From NCBI RefSeq assembly GCF_001665625.1, contig NZ_LZSY01000158.1, positions 62,001 through 126,000 on the forward strand: DNA of 64,000 nucleotides, read 5' to 3'. The position numbers and the translations under genes were made by a program. The notes beneath the pieces are model-generated. The model was not told the origin of the DNA and made no database searches. It saw nothing but the letters and a program-made list of their open reading frames with translations. Positions 7,007 through 17,174 of this stretch are shown here, piece after piece; the stretch's first letter is position 1, and each line of letters opens with the position of its first letter. The DNA is from Mycolicibacterium peregrinum (GTDB taxonomy: Bacteria; Actinomycetota; Actinomycetes; Mycobacteriales; Mycobacteriaceae).

Positions 7007-8253
7007 CAGCCCAGACCACTGCCCGCCCGCAGCCGCGCGGCGCCCTGCGGCTGATGTTCGACCCGGTTTTCGGTGCCCTGTTCTGGGGCAAGATGTTCTC
7101 GGTCGTCGCGGTGTGGACGCACGGCATCGTCGCGGCCATCGTGATCTTCGACGCCACCGGCTCCGCGGTGATGGTGGGCATGGTCGGCGTCGCACAGTTC
7201 CTGCCGCAACTCATCCTGAGCCCGACCAGCGGCAAGTGGGCCGACATCGGCGACCCGGCCCGTCAGATCCTGTGGGGCCGGGTGTTGTGCATCATCGGCT
7301 CGGGCTCGACCGCACTCTGGCTGGCGCTGGACCCCGACCTGCAGGGCACCGCCGCGGCGATACCGGTGCTTGTGGGCTCCACCATGGTCGGCTTCGGGTT
7401 CGTCATCGGCGGCCCGGCCATGCAGTCAGTGGTGCCGAGCCTGATCCGCGACGGCGAGCTTGCGACGGCCATGGCGCTCAACAGCATTCCGATGACCATC
7501 GGCCGGATCTTGGGGCCGGCCATCGGTGCCTTCCTGGCCGCGCGGCTCGGTGCGGCGCCCGGCTTCGCGATCAGCGCGGGGCTGCACCTGGTGTTCGCCA
7601 TCTTCCTGCTGCTGGTTACCTTCCCGGCCCGGCCGGAACGCAGCCCGCACGGCGACTATCGGGTGCGCGCGGCACTGGCGTACGTCTGGCGGGACCGCCC
7701 GCTGCTGCTGGCACTGCTGGCCGTGACGACGGTCGGGTTCGCCTCGGATCCGTCGATCACCCTCACCCCGTCGATGGCCGAGGATCTGGGCGGCAGCGCC
7801 CATCTGGTGGGTGCGCTCTCGGCGGCGTTCGGCGTCGGCGCAGCGCTCGGCATGGTCGTGCTGGCGTCGATGCGCGGACGGCTGGCTGCGGCCCGGGTTT
7901 CGGCAATCGGGCTGTGGCTGCTGGTGGCCGGCTGTGGGCTGCTCGCCGCGGGCACGGTCACGGCCTTGGCGCTGGCCGGTTTCGCAGTCGCAGGGCTGGG
8001 CTTCGGTTGGGCGATGACGGGTCTGAGCACCGTCGTGCAGGAGCGGGCCCCCGAGCAACTGCGGGGCCGCATCATGGCCCTGTGGCTGGTCGGTTTCCTC
8101 GGGTCGCGCCCGTTCGCGGCGGCGTTGTTGGGTGGCGCGGCCGACGTGTTCAGCGTGCGGGTGGCATTCGTCATCGCGGGTGCCATCACACTGGTCGTCG
8201 CGCTCGCGGCCCGACCCGCCGCCCTGTCCGCACCAAACGCAGCAGCACTCTGA
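7003..8253 (+). CDS. MFS exporter of the EntS/MFS_3 type
   Basis: 416 residues with about twelve hydrophobic segments, for example IVAAIVIFDATGSAVMVGMV and LALAGFAVAGLGFGW. Loop motifs fit the major facilitator superfamily (SGKWADIGDPAR after helix 2; QERAPEQLRGRIMAL in the second half, typical of the EntS/MFS_3 group). Members export siderophores, macrolides or other compounds; the substrate here is unknown. The GTG start at 7003 overlaps the marR stop and has GGGAG 7 nt upstream. Co-transcription with marR suggests substrate-induced efflux. Confidence 0.88.
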   Translation: MTAQTTARPQPRGALRLMFDPVFGALFWGKMFSVVAVWTHGIVAAIVIFDATGSAVMVGMVGVAQFLPQLILSPTSGKWADIGDPARQILWGRVLCIIGSGSTALWLALDPDLQGTAAAIPVLVGSTMVGFGFVIGGPAMQSVVPSLIRDGELATAMALNSIPMTIGRILGPAIGAFLAARLGAAPGFAISAGLHLVFAIFLLLVTFPARPERSPHGDYRVRAALAYVWRDRPLLLALLAVTTVGFASDPSITLTPSMAEDLGGSAHLVGALSAAFGVGAALGMVVLASMRGRLAAARVSAIGLWLLVAGCGLLAAGTVTALALAGFAVAGLGFGWAMTGLSTVVQERAPEQLRGRIMALWLVGFLGSRPFAAALLGGAADVFSVRVAFVIAGAITLVVALAARPAALSAPNAAAL

Positions 8254-8263
8254 CCGGGTCTCC

Positions 8264-8269
8264 TATCGT
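8264..8269 (+). promoter_or_regulatory. -10 box for the recCBD operon
   Basis: TATCGT fits TANNNT and ends 8 nt before the recC ATG at 8278. No ribosome-binding sequence is seen, so a leaderless recC transcript is likely. It lies in the 24-bp gap after the MFS stop. Confidence 0.5.
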
Positions 8270-8277
8270 GTCTCTCG

Positions 8278-11200
8278 ATGGGACTGCACCTGCACCGGGC
8301 CGAGCGCACCGATCTGCTCGCCGACGGGCTGGCAGATCTGCTGTCGCACCCCCCCACTGACCCGTTCGCCCAGGAGCTGGTGCTGGTCCCGGCGAAGGGC
8401 GTGGAGCGCTGGCTGAGTCAGCGGCTGTCGAACCGGCTGGGGATCTGCGCGGCGGTCGAGTTCCGCAACCCGCGTTCGCTGATCGCCGAGCTGACGGGAA
8501 CGGCCGAGGACGATCCGTGGTCGGCCGACGCGATGGCCTGGCCGCTGCTGGCGGTCATCGACGACAATCTGGATCAGCCGTGGTGTGAGCCGGTGGCCAC
8601 GCACCTCGGTCACTTCGAGACCGGCGACGAGTACGAGCTGCGTCAGGGCCGACGCTATGCGGTGGCCCGACGGTTGGCCGGGCTGTTCGCCTCGTATGCG
8701 CGGCAACGTCCGCAACTGCTGGTCGATTGGGCGGAATTGCCCGACGACCTGTCCTGGCAGGCCCCGCTGTGGCAGGCGCTCACCGAGCGCATCGATGCCG
8801 ATCCTCCACACATCCGGCACGCGGAAACCCTTGCCCGGCTCACCGATTCGCCCAGTGACCTACCGGAGCGGCTTTCCCTGTTCGGGCACACCCGGTTGCC
8901 GGTCACCGAGATCGAGTTGCTCACCGCGCTGGCCACCCATCACGATCTGCACCTGTGGCTGCCGCATCCCAGCGACGACCTCTGGCAGTCGCTGACCGCG
9001 CACACGGGCCCGCTCCCCCGCCGCGAGGACACCAGCCACCGCGATGTGGGCCACCCGCTGCTCGCCACCCTCGGCCGCGATCTGCGGGAACTGCAGCGTG
9101 GGCTGCCGATCCCGGACACCGACGAATATCTCAGGGGCACAGGGTATCCCGATACCGTGCTGGGCTGGCTGCAGTCCGACATCGCGGCCAACGCGGTCCG
9201 GCCGGCGGGGCGGTTACCGCGACGGGACGACCGCTCGATTCAGGTGCACAGCTGTCACGGCCCGGCCCGGCAGATCGAGGTGCTGCGCGAGGTGCTGCTG
9301 GGCCTGCTCGCCGACGACCCGACGCTGGAGCCCCGCGACATCCTGGTGATGTGCCCGGATATCGAGACCTATGCACCGTTGATCACGGCCGGGTTCGGGC
9401 TGGGTGATGTGGTGCGCGGCGCGCATCCGGCACACAAGCTGCGGGTGCGGTTGGCCGATCGCGCTCTGGTGCAGACGAATCCGCTGCTGTCGGTGGCGGC
9501 CTCCGTGCTGACCCTGGCCGGTGGGCGGGCCACCGCGAGCGAGGTGCTGAACCTGGCCGAGTCACCGCCGGTGCGCGCCCGGTTCGGATTCACCGACGAC
9601 GATCTGGAGGCCATCACCGCCTGGGTCCGTGAGGCCAACATCCGGTGGGGTTTCGATCAGGAGCACCGCAGCCCCTACGGCGTCGAGTTCCTCCACAACA
9701 CCTGGCGTTTCGGGATCGACCGGGTGCTGGCCGGGGTGGCGATGTCCGACGATTCGCGCGCCTGGCTGGGCACCACGCTGCCGCTCGACGACGTCAGCAG
9801 CAATCGGGTCGAGCTGGCGGGCCGGTTCGCCGACTTCGTGGAAAAGCTCAGCCACACCGTCTGTCAGCTCAGCGGGGTCCGCCCCCTCGACGAGTGGTTG
9901 TCGGCGCTGGGAACCGGGATCGAGGAGCTGGCGTACTCCGACGAGGAGTGGCCCGCGGCCCAGGTGCAGCGTGAGTTCGCCGAGATCGGCGAGGCCGCCG
10001 GTGCGGGCGAGACACCGATGCGGCTCAGTGATGTTCGTGCGCTGCTGGATCGCCATCTGGCCGGGCGGCCGACGCGGGCCAACTTCCGCACCGGCACCCT
10101 GACCGTGTGCACCATGGTGCCGATGCGCTCGGTGCCACACCGCGTGGTGTGCCTGGTCGGATTGGACGACGGGGTGTTTCCACGCCTGGGTGCGGTCGAC
10201 GGGGACGACGTGCTGGCCCGCGATCCGCGCACGGGTGAGCGCGACATCCGCTCGGAGGACCGCCAGCTACTGCTCGACGCGATCGGGGCGGCCACGCAGA
10301 CGCTCGTGGTCACCTATACCGGCGCCAACGAATACTCCGGCCAGGCCCGCCCGCCCGCGGTGCCGCTGGCCGAACTTCTCGACACGCTCAAGGTCACCGC
10401 CGAGGAGCCGGTGAGCGTCAAAACCACACACCCGTTGCAGCCCTTCGATATTCGCAACGTCACCCCCGGGGCGTTGCTTCCCGACGGACCGTTCACGTTC
10501 GATCCCACCGCACTCACCGCCGCGCAGGCCAGCGCGGGGCAGCGAGCCGACCGGCCGGCGTTCTTCGCCCACCAACTGCCCCCGCGGCCCACCGAGGATG
10601 TCGCGCTGGAAGATCTCGTCACGTTCTTCAAGGATCCGGTGAAGGGCTTCTTCCGGGCCCTGGAGTACACCCTGCCCTGGGATGTGGACGGGGTGTCGGA
10701 TGTGATGCCGGTGGACATCGACGCGCTGGAGGAATGGACCGTCGGCGATCGCATGCTCGGCGACATCATGGGTGGCATGACCCCGGCCGATGCCCAGCAG
10801 GCCGAGTGGCGGCGCGGCACCCTGCCGCCCGGTCAGCTGGGCTGGCGCCGCGCGATCGCACTGCGGGATCGGTGTGCTCTGCTGGCCACCGATGCCCTGC
10901 GGTACCGCGACGCCGACCCGCAGGCCTATGACGTCGACATCGACCTGGGCACCGGGCGCCGGATCACCGGTACGGTCTCGCCGGTGTTCGGCGAGAGGCT
11001 GGTATCGGTGACGTACTCCAAGCTCGACGGCAAGCATCTGCTGCAGTCCTGGATTCCGTTGCTGGCGTTGGCCGCCGGGCACCCCGACCGGGACTGGTCG
11101 GCCGTATGCATCGGGCGGCCGCGGCGCGGCGACACCCCGCGCATCGAAGGGTTGGGCCGTCCGGACAATCCGGTCGAGCTGCTGGCCGATCTGGTCGCCA

Positions 11201-11463
11201 TCTATGACGCGGGCCGCCGGGAGCCCTTACCCCTGCCCATCAAGACCTCCTATGCGTGGGCGGCCGCACGCCACGCCGGGGACGACCCGGAGCGTGAAGC
11301 CGGGTTCCGCTGGCGCAGCGGCAAATTCCCCGGTGAGGACGAGGCACCCGCTCATGTGCGCGCCTGGGGCCGGAGTGCGCCGTTGAGCCGCCTGGTGGGG
11401 CTGGGCGAGTACTCCGAGCGGTTGTGGCTGCCGCTCCTGCAGGCCGAGAGGTCCACCCAGTGA
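8278..11463 (+). CDS. recC: Exodeoxyribonuclease V gamma subunit RecC
   Basis: 1061 residues. The start MGLHLHRAERTDLLADGLADLL and the segments LVLVPAKGVERWLSQRL, HSCHGPARQIEVLREVLL and VFPRLGAVDGDDVL are typical of RecC. RecC is an inactivated SF1 helicase/nuclease that splits DNA ends and, in E. coli, reads Chi. It is the first gene of recC-recB-recD, each joined by a 1-4 base overlap, so subunits are made together. In mycobacteria RecBCD is reported to act in single-strand annealing, while AdnAB resects for recombination (established knowledge, from memory). Confidence 0.95.
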   Translation: MGLHLHRAERTDLLADGLADLLSHPPTDPFAQELVLVPAKGVERWLSQRLSNRLGICAAVEFRNPRSLIAELTGTAEDDPWSADAMAWPLLAVIDDNLDQPWCEPVATHLGHFETGDEYELRQGRRYAVARRLAGLFASYARQRPQLLVDWAELPDDLSWQAPLWQALTERIDADPPHIRHAETLARLTDSPSDLPERLSLFGHTRLPVTEIELLTALATHHDLHLWLPHPSDDLWQSLTAHTGPLPRREDTSHRDVGHPLLATLGRDLRELQRGLPIPDTDEYLRGTGYPDTVLGWLQSDIAANAVRPAGRLPRRDDRSIQVHSCHGPARQIEVLREVLLGLLADDPTLEPRDILVMCPDIETYAPLITAGFGLGDVVRGAHPAHKLRVRLADRALVQTNPLLSVAASVLTLAGGRATASEVLNLAESPPVRARFGFTDDDLEAITAWVREANIRWGFDQEHRSPYGVEFLHNTWRFGIDRVLAGVAMSDDSRAWLGTTLPLDDVSSNRVELAGRFADFVEKLSHTVCQLSGVRPLDEWLSALGTGIEELAYSDEEWPAAQVQREFAEIGEAAGAGETPMRLSDVRALLDRHLAGRPTRANFRTGTLTVCTMVPMRSVPHRVVCLVGLDDGVFPRLGAVDGDDVLARDPRTGERDIRSEDRQLLLDAIGAATQTLVVTYTGANEYSGQARPPAVPLAELLDTLKVTAEEPVSVKTTHPLQPFDIRNVTPGALLPDGPFTFDPTALTAAQASAGQRADRPAFFAHQLPPRPTEDVALEDLVTFFKDPVKGFFRALEYTLPWDVDGVSDVMPVDIDALEEWTVGDRMLGDIMGGMTPADAQQAEWRRGTLPPGQLGWRRAIALRDRCALLATDALRYRDADPQAYDVDIDLGTGRRITGTVSPVFGERLVSVTYSKLDGKHLLQSWIPLLALAAGHPDRDWSAVCIGRPRRGDTPRIEGLGRPDNPVELLADLVAIYDAGRREPLPLPIKTSYAWAAARHAGDDPEREAGFRWRSGKFPGEDEAPAHVRAWGRSAPLSRLVGLGEYSERLWLPLLQAERSTQ

Positions 11464-14400
11464 ACGTCTTCGACCTGCTCGGCCCGCTGCCGCAGACCAA
11501 CAGCACCACGGTGCTGGAGGCCAGTGCGGGAACCGGAAAGACCTTCGCGCTGGCCGGGCTGGTGACCCGCCTGGTGGCCGAGGGTGCGGCCACGCTGGAT
11601 CAGATGCTGCTCATCACCTTCGGCCGGGCGGCCAGTCAGGAGTTGCGGGAGCGGGTGCGGGCCCAGATCGTCGGCGCCCTGGCAGCGTTGGAGGACCCGT
11701 CACGCGCCGACAACGATCTGCTGCAGTATCTGGTCGCCGAGGACCAACAGGCCCGCGGGCAGCGGCTGCGCGACGCGCTGGCCGGTTTCGATGCCGCCAC
11801 CATCGCGACCACGCACCAGTTCTGCCAGATCGTCCTGAAATCCCTCGGTGTGGCCGGGGACAGCGATTCGGGCGTGACCCTGGTCGAGAGTCTTGACGAG
11901 CTGGTGTGCGAGATCACCGACGATCTGTATCTCGCCCACTTCGGCGCTCAGCGGGATACCCCGGAACTCGGGTATGCCGAGGCGTTGCGGCTGGCCCGGG
12001 TGGTGGTGGCCAATCCGGCGACCGAACTGCGTCCGCTGGATCCCGAACCGGAGTCCCCGGCGGGCATTCGGGTGGCGTTCGCGCGGGCGGTGCTGGCGGA
12101 GTTGGAGATTCGTAAGCGCCGGCGCGGCGTGCTGGGTTACGACGATCTGCTGACCCGGTTGGCCGGGGCGCTGACCGCGGAGAACTCGGCAGCCAGGGTG
12201 CGGATGGCCCAGCGCTGGCCGATCGTGATGGTCGACGAGTTCCAGGACACCGACCCGGTGCAGTGGCAGGTGATCGAGCGGGCGTTCTCCGGGCGGTCCA
12301 CCCTGATCCTGATCGGTGACCCCAAGCAGGCGATCTACGCGTTCCGCGGCGGCGACATCGACACCTACCTGCGGGCCGCGGCGACTGCGGGCGACAAGCA
12401 GACGCTGGGTACCAACTGGCGCAGCGACAGCGTGCTGGTCGACCGGCTGCAGGCAGTGCTGCGCGGTGCCGAGCTCGGTGGACCGGACATCGTGGTGCAT
12501 GACGTACAGGCACACCATCAGGGGCACCGGCTGGCCGGGGCGCCGTACAACGATCCGTTCCGGCTTCGGGTGGTGACGCGGAACCGTACGGGTACCAAGG
12601 TGATTCCGATCGCCGATCTGCGCCGCCACATCGGTAGGGATCTGGCCGCCGACATCGGCACGCTGCTGAACAGCGATGCCACCTTCTGCGACAGACCGCT
12701 GCAGGCGGGTGACATCGCGGTGATCGTCGAGACCCACAAGGACGCCCGCGCCTGCCACACCGCGCTGCTCGACGCCGGTATCCCCGCGGTCTACACCGGC
12801 GATTCAGACGTGTTCAACTCCGAGGCAGCCGAGGACTGGCTGTATCTGCTGGAGGCATTCGATCAGCCGCACCGACCCGGGCTGGTGCGGGCCGCGGCCG
12901 CCACGATGTTCTTCGGGGAGACCGCGGAAACCCTTGCCGCGGGCGGTGATGCGTTGACCGACCGGGTCGCCGACACGCTGCGCACCTGGGCCGGCCATGC
13001 CCGCGAGCGGGGCGTCGCGGCGATCTTCGAGGCCGCGCAGCTGGCGGGCATGGGCAGGCGGGTGCTGTCCTGGCAGGGCGGGGAACGGCTGATGACCGAC
13101 CTGGCCCACATGACCCAGTTGCTCGGCGACACCGCCCACCGCGAGGGCTTCGGGCTGGCCGCGCTGCGGGACTGGCTGCGGACCCAACGCAGCGAGGGCG
13201 GCGGCGCCTCCGAGCGCAACCGCCGCCTGGACAGTGACGCGGCCGCGGTGCAGATCATGACGGTGTGGGTGAGCAAGGGGCTGCAGTTCCCGATCGTGTA
13301 CCTGCCGTTCGCATTCAATCGGTATGTGCCGGAACCGGATCTGATCCTGTTCCATGACGAGGGGGTGCGTTGTCTGCAGATCGGCGGTCCCGACCCGGCG
13401 GTGACCCGCGCGGGCCGGGCCGAGGCCGCTGCTGACGACAGCCGGCTGACCTATGTGGCGATGACGCGGGCCCAGTCGCAGGTGGTGGCCTGGTGGGCAC
13501 CGTCGAATGACGAGCCGAACGGTGGCCTCTCGCGGCTGCTGCGCGGGCGCGCCCCCGGACAGGCTGCGGTGCCCGACCGGTGCGCACCGGCCAGGGTCTC
13601 CGATGACGATGCACTGGCCCGGCTGCGGGCCTGGGAGGCCGCGGGTGGTCCGGTGTTGGAGGAGTCGGTGATCGGCGCGATCATGCCGGTACCGGTCCAT
13701 GCGATACCAGATGATCTGGCGGCGCGGCATTTTCACCGCTCCATCGACACGGCGTGGCGGCGGACGTCGTATTCGGGGTTGCTGCGGGCGGCCGAGGACG
13801 GCGAACACTCCGGGGTGTCCAGTGAGCCCGAGGTTGTCGAGCTCGACGACGAGTCGACCGATATCACCGTCGTGGCCCCCGCCCAGGGTGCCGACGTGCC
13901 CTCCCCCATGGCCGAACTGCCGACGGGAGCCGCGTTCGGCTCGCTCGTGCACGCGGTGTTGGAGACCGCCGACCCGCTGGCGGCGGATCTGACGGCCGAG
14001 CTGCACACCGAGGTGCGACGGCACGCGGCCCGCTGGCCGGTCGAGGTGGAGGCCGACGAGCTGGCCGCCGCCCTGCTGCCGATGCACGACACCCCGCTGG
14101 GACCGTTGGCGCCGGGGATGACGCTGCGCCAGATCGGGTTGGCGGACCGGTTGTGCGAGTTGGACTTCGAGTTCCCGATGGCCGGTGGCGATCTGCGCGG
14201 CGGCGAGTACGCGCGGTTGGCCGAAATCGGGGCCCTGCTCGACGCGCATCTGCCTGCAGACGATCCCCTGGCCGTCTATGCCGAGCGGTTGTCGACCGGG
14301 CTGCTGGGCCGTCAGCCGTTGCGCGGCTACCTGTCCGGTTCGGTGGATGTGGTGCTGCGGATCGGTCAGCGCTTCGTGATCGTCGACTACAAGACCAACT

Positions 14401-14714
14401 GGCTGGGCACCGGTGACGCGCCACTCACTGCCGCCGATTACGGGCGGGACCGGATGGTCGAGGCCATGCTGCACTCGGACTATCCGTTGCAGGCGTTGCT
14501 GTACAGCGTTGTGCTGCACCGGTTCCTGAGATGGCGACTGCCCGGCTACGACCCGGCCACACATCTGGGTGGGGTGCTGTATCTGTTCGTGCGCGGGATG
14601 TGCGGGGCGCAGACGCCCGTGGTCGACGGGCACCCGGCCGGGGTGTTCAGCTGGGAACCGCCCGCCAAGTTGGTCATCGCGATGTCGGAGCTACTGGACG
14701 AGGGAGCCCGGTGA
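11460..14714 (+). CDS. recB: Exodeoxyribonuclease V beta subunit RecB
   Basis: 1084 residues from the GTG at 11460, which overlaps the recC stop (GTGA). Helicase motifs in order are ASAGTGKTFALAGLV (Walker A), VMVDEFQDTDPVQWQ (motif II), GDPKQAIYAFRGGD (III), TNWRSD (IV) and VWVSKGLQFPIVYLP (V). The C-terminal nuclease domain has FVIVDYKTNWLG (catalytic Asp and Lys) and the YPLQALLYSVVLHRFL helix. Helicase and nuclease centres both look intact. It is the 3'-5' motor and nuclease of the RecBCD complex. Confidence 0.96.
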   Translation: MNVFDLLGPLPQTNSTTVLEASAGTGKTFALAGLVTRLVAEGAATLDQMLLITFGRAASQELRERVRAQIVGALAALEDPSRADNDLLQYLVAEDQQARGQRLRDALAGFDAATIATTHQFCQIVLKSLGVAGDSDSGVTLVESLDELVCEITDDLYLAHFGAQRDTPELGYAEALRLARVVVANPATELRPLDPEPESPAGIRVAFARAVLAELEIRKRRRGVLGYDDLLTRLAGALTAENSAARVRMAQRWPIVMVDEFQDTDPVQWQVIERAFSGRSTLILIGDPKQAIYAFRGGDIDTYLRAAATAGDKQTLGTNWRSDSVLVDRLQAVLRGAELGGPDIVVHDVQAHHQGHRLAGAPYNDPFRLRVVTRNRTGTKVIPIADLRRHIGRDLAADIGTLLNSDATFCDRPLQAGDIAVIVETHKDARACHTALLDAGIPAVYTGDSDVFNSEAAEDWLYLLEAFDQPHRPGLVRAAAATMFFGETAETLAAGGDALTDRVADTLRTWAGHARERGVAAIFEAAQLAGMGRRVLSWQGGERLMTDLAHMTQLLGDTAHREGFGLAALRDWLRTQRSEGGGASERNRRLDSDAAAVQIMTVWVSKGLQFPIVYLPFAFNRYVPEPDLILFHDEGVRCLQIGGPDPAVTRAGRAEAAADDSRLTYVAMTRAQSQVVAWWAPSNDEPNGGLSRLLRGRAPGQAAVPDRCAPARVSDDDALARLRAWEAAGGPVLEESVIGAIMPVPVHAIPDDLAARHFHRSIDTAWRRTSYSGLLRAAEDGEHSGVSSEPEVVELDDESTDITVVAPAQGADVPSPMAELPTGAAFGSLVHAVLETADPLAADLTAELHTEVRRHAARWPVEVEADELAAALLPMHDTPLGPLAPGMTLRQIGLADRLCELDFEFPMAGGDLRGGEYARLAEIGALLDAHLPADDPLAVYAERLSTGLLGRQPLRGYLSGSVDVVLRIGQRFVIVDYKTNWLGTGDAPLTAADYGRDRMVEAMLHSDYPLQALLYSVVLHRFLRWRLPGYDPATHLGGVLYLFVRGMCGAQTPVVDGHPAGVFSWEPPAKLVIAMSELLDEGAR

Positions 14715-16375
14715 TGTTGGACGCGTTCGCCGAGATCCTGGAACCCGCCGACGTGCAGGTGGCCCGACGGTTGAGCACGCTGGCGGAGGAAACCGATCCG
14801 CGGGTCGAACTCGCTCTGGCCCTGGCGGTCCGGGCGCTGCGCGGCGGCTCGGTGTGCGTGGACCTGCGGTCCGTGGCCGAGCAGACCCAGCTGCCCGATC
14901 TGCCGTGGCCACCGGTTGACGAGTGGCTTGCGGCCGTGGCGGACAGCCCGCTGCTGGGTACTCCCCCGGTGCTGCGATTGTTCGGGGATCTGCTGTATCT
15001 CGACCGGTACTGGTTGGAGGAGCAGCAGGTGTGCGACGACGTGCTGGGCCTGGTCGCCACCAAGCCGGGTGGCCTGGCGCCCGACGTGGCGCGGTTGTTC
15101 CCACCGGGTTTCGAGGAGCAGCGGGCCGCGGCGAAAGTGGCGTTGTCGCAGGGACTGACGGTGCTCACCGGCGGGCCGGGTACCGGCAAGACGACCACGG
15201 TGGCGCGGTTGTTGGCGCTTTTGGCCGAACAGGCCGCGCTGGCCGGCCGGCCGTCGCTGCGGATCGCGCTGGCCGCGCCCACCGGTAAGGCCGCGGCCCG
15301 GTTGCAGGAGGCGGTCCAGCTCGAGGTGAACCGGCTCGATGCAGTGGACCGCGAGCGGATTTCGGGCCTGCAGGCCACCACGCTGCACCGGCTGTTGGGG
15401 TCACGCCCGGACACGTCGTCACGGTTCCGCCATCACCGGGCAAATCGGTTGCCGCACGACGTGATCGTCGTCGACGAGACGTCGATGGTGTCGCTGACCA
15501 TGATGGCCCGGTTGTTGGAGGCGGTCCGGCCGCAAACCCGGCTGCTGCTGGTCGGTGACCCCGATCAGCTCGCCTCGGTGGAAGCCGGGGCGGTGTTGGC
15601 CGATCTGGTCGACGGGCTGGGATCGCGTGGGGTCGCGGCGCTGCAAACCTCGCACCGGTTCGGTGAGTCGATCGGTGCGCTGGCCACAGCAATCCGGGCC
15701 GGTGACGCCTCCGGCGCCGTCGAGGTGCTGGCGGCCGGCGGCGAGCACGTCGAGTGGGTGTCCGCGGACACGAGTGAACGGCTGCGGGAAGTGCTTGTGC
15801 CACATGCACTTGCCCTGCGCCAGGCGGCGATTCTCGGGGACGACGGTGCGGCACTGGAGATTCTCGACGAGCATCGGCTGTTGTGCGCGCACCGGCACGG
15901 CCCGTTCGGTGTCACGCAGTGGAACCGCCAGGTGCAGCGGTGGCTCGCCGAGGCGACGGGAGAACCCACCTGGGCGTCGTGGTACGTGGGGCGCCCAATC
16001 CTGTTGACGGCCAATGATTATGGGCTCAAGCTCTACAACGGCGACACCGGTGTCACCGTGGCAACCCCGGACGGGCTGCGCGCCGTGGTCGGTGGGACCG
16101 TCGGCGGGTCAGCCTCATTCGCCACCGGCCGGCTCACCGAGGTGGAGACCATGCACGCCATGACGATCCACAAGTCCCAGGGCAGCCAGGCCGACGAGGT
16201 GACCGTGCTGCTACCGCCTGAGGATTCCCGGCTGTTGACCAGGGAGTTGTTCTATACCGCCGTAACCCGGGCCAAGACGCGAGTGCGCGTGGTGGGTTCC
16301 GAAGCGGAGATCCGCGCGGCTATCGCCCGGCAGGCAGTCCGTGCGACCGGCCTGCGAAAGCGGCTGAAGCTCTAA
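14714..16375 (+). CDS. recD: Exodeoxyribonuclease V alpha subunit RecD
   Basis: 553 residues from the ATG at 14714, which shares one base with the recB stop (TGATG); GGGAG lies about 8 nt upstream. It is an SF1B helicase with LTGGPGTGKTTTVARLL (Walker A), IVVDETSMVSLTMMARLL (motif II), VGDPDQLASVEAGAVL (III) and TIHKSQGSQADEVTVLLP (motif V/VI region). It is the 5'-3' motor of the complex. The stop overlaps by a few bases the stop of a convergent small gene. Confidence 0.95.
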   Translation: MLDAFAEILEPADVQVARRLSTLAEETDPRVELALALAVRALRGGSVCVDLRSVAEQTQLPDLPWPPVDEWLAAVADSPLLGTPPVLRLFGDLLYLDRYWLEEQQVCDDVLGLVATKPGGLAPDVARLFPPGFEEQRAAAKVALSQGLTVLTGGPGTGKTTTVARLLALLAEQAALAGRPSLRIALAAPTGKAAARLQEAVQLEVNRLDAVDRERISGLQATTLHRLLGSRPDTSSRFRHHRANRLPHDVIVVDETSMVSLTMMARLLEAVRPQTRLLLVGDPDQLASVEAGAVLADLVDGLGSRGVAALQTSHRFGESIGALATAIRAGDASGAVEVLAAGGEHVEWVSADTSERLREVLVPHALALRQAAILGDDGAALEILDEHRLLCAHRHGPFGVTQWNRQVQRWLAEATGEPTWASWYVGRPILLTANDYGLKLYNGDTGVTVATPDGLRAVVGGTVGGSASFATGRLTEVETMHAMTIHKSQGSQADEVTVLLPPEDSRLLTRELFYTAVTRAKTRVRVVGSEAEIRAAIARQAVRATGLRKRLKL

Positions 16376-16521
16376 ACGGCACGCCCGGCGAAAAATGCGC
16401 CGGAAATGAGACCGATCACGAGTGCCAGGGTGGGAAGACCCATGGCCACTGCCACTACGACGCCGGCGACGCAACCGATGCCGAGCACCAGCAGAAGTAC
16501 ACCAACAAATGCTCCAAACAT
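16372..16521 (-). CDS. Small two-helix membrane protein, 49 residues
   Basis: Starts at MFGAFVGVLLLVLGIGCVAG and consists almost wholly of two hydrophobic helices separated by a short turn (AMGLPTL). The ATG at 16521 has AAAGGG 7 nt upstream; a longer reading from 16596 gains only hydrophilic sequence without a ribosome site. Function unknown. It converges on recD and overlaps its stop by 4 bases. Confidence 0.6.
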   Translation of the reverse strand: MFGAFVGVLLLVLGIGCVAGVVVAVAMGLPTLALVIGLISGAFFAGRAV

Positions 16522-16681
16522 GGAACGCCCTTTCCTATGACAGCGATCACAATGTACATCGCCCGTGGGCTGAATCACATACAGATGACGCACCAATTTG
16601 GTTAACGATTTCGCGGCAAAATGTATAGCTGAGCTTGGTATATGCCTTGTTCAGCGCACCTCAGCGAATTCGGCGGCGACG

Positions 16682-17128
16682 CTACCCCGCACCCGACACG
16701 CTCAGCGCCCAGAACGCCAGCAGGTTGAGGGCCACCAGGCTCAGCAACGAGATTGCGAACGCGCGTCCCCACCAGCGTCTGGGTGCCGCGAACGGCAAAA
16801 CCAGTGCCCAGAAGAGGCTCACGGGCACCGCAAGCAGAACGCCGAAAACGATGCCGTAGCCGTGCGGATCAGTGGCCGGGTTCGTGTCGAAGGCCGAACT
16901 CAGCACTCCGTAGACGACCAACGCCCAGAACGCGACGGCGCAACCGCCGATGACCGCTGCGAAGCACCGGACGGTCAGCACGACTTGGGATTGCTGACCC
17001 CCGGGCGGGGGCGGGGGAAGATAGGCCTGGGGCGCGTACATCTGGGGTCCGTACCGGTCGACCCACTCGTGCGGGTATTCCTCTGGCGGTGTCTCCTCCA
17101 CAGCACCCCCTGGCCTCGGCGTCCTCAC
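16682..17128 (-). CDS. Proline-rich membrane protein of unknown function
   Basis: 148 residues. A proline/tyrosine-rich cytoplasmic head (about 1-45, including YLPPPPPGGQQSQ) precedes three or four hydrophobic segments (RCFAAVIGGCAVAFWALVVY, VFGVLLAVPVSLFWALVLPF, AISLLSLVALNLLAFWALSV). Such heads are common in small mycobacterial membrane proteins. The GTG at 17128 is uncertain: a GTG about 27 nt further in (VEETPPEEY) is also possible. Function unknown. The 16522-16681 gap upstream of its neighbour holds no gene. Confidence 0.7.
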   Translation of the reverse strand: MRTPRPGGAVEETPPEEYPHEWVDRYGPQMYAPQAYLPPPPPGGQQSQVVLTVRCFAAVIGGCAVAFWALVVYGVLSSAFDTNPATDPHGYGIVFGVLLAVPVSLFWALVLPFAAPRRWWGRAFAISLLSLVALNLLAFWALSVSGAG

Positions 17129-17174
17129 CAGGATAAAGGCGCAACAGTGGCGCTGCAGGCACCGATTTCTGCCG

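Noticed and set aside
12804-14633. Minus-strand reading of 609 codons
   Set aside because: Antisense to recB, which has all its helicase and nuclease motifs; the antisense product is low-complexity.
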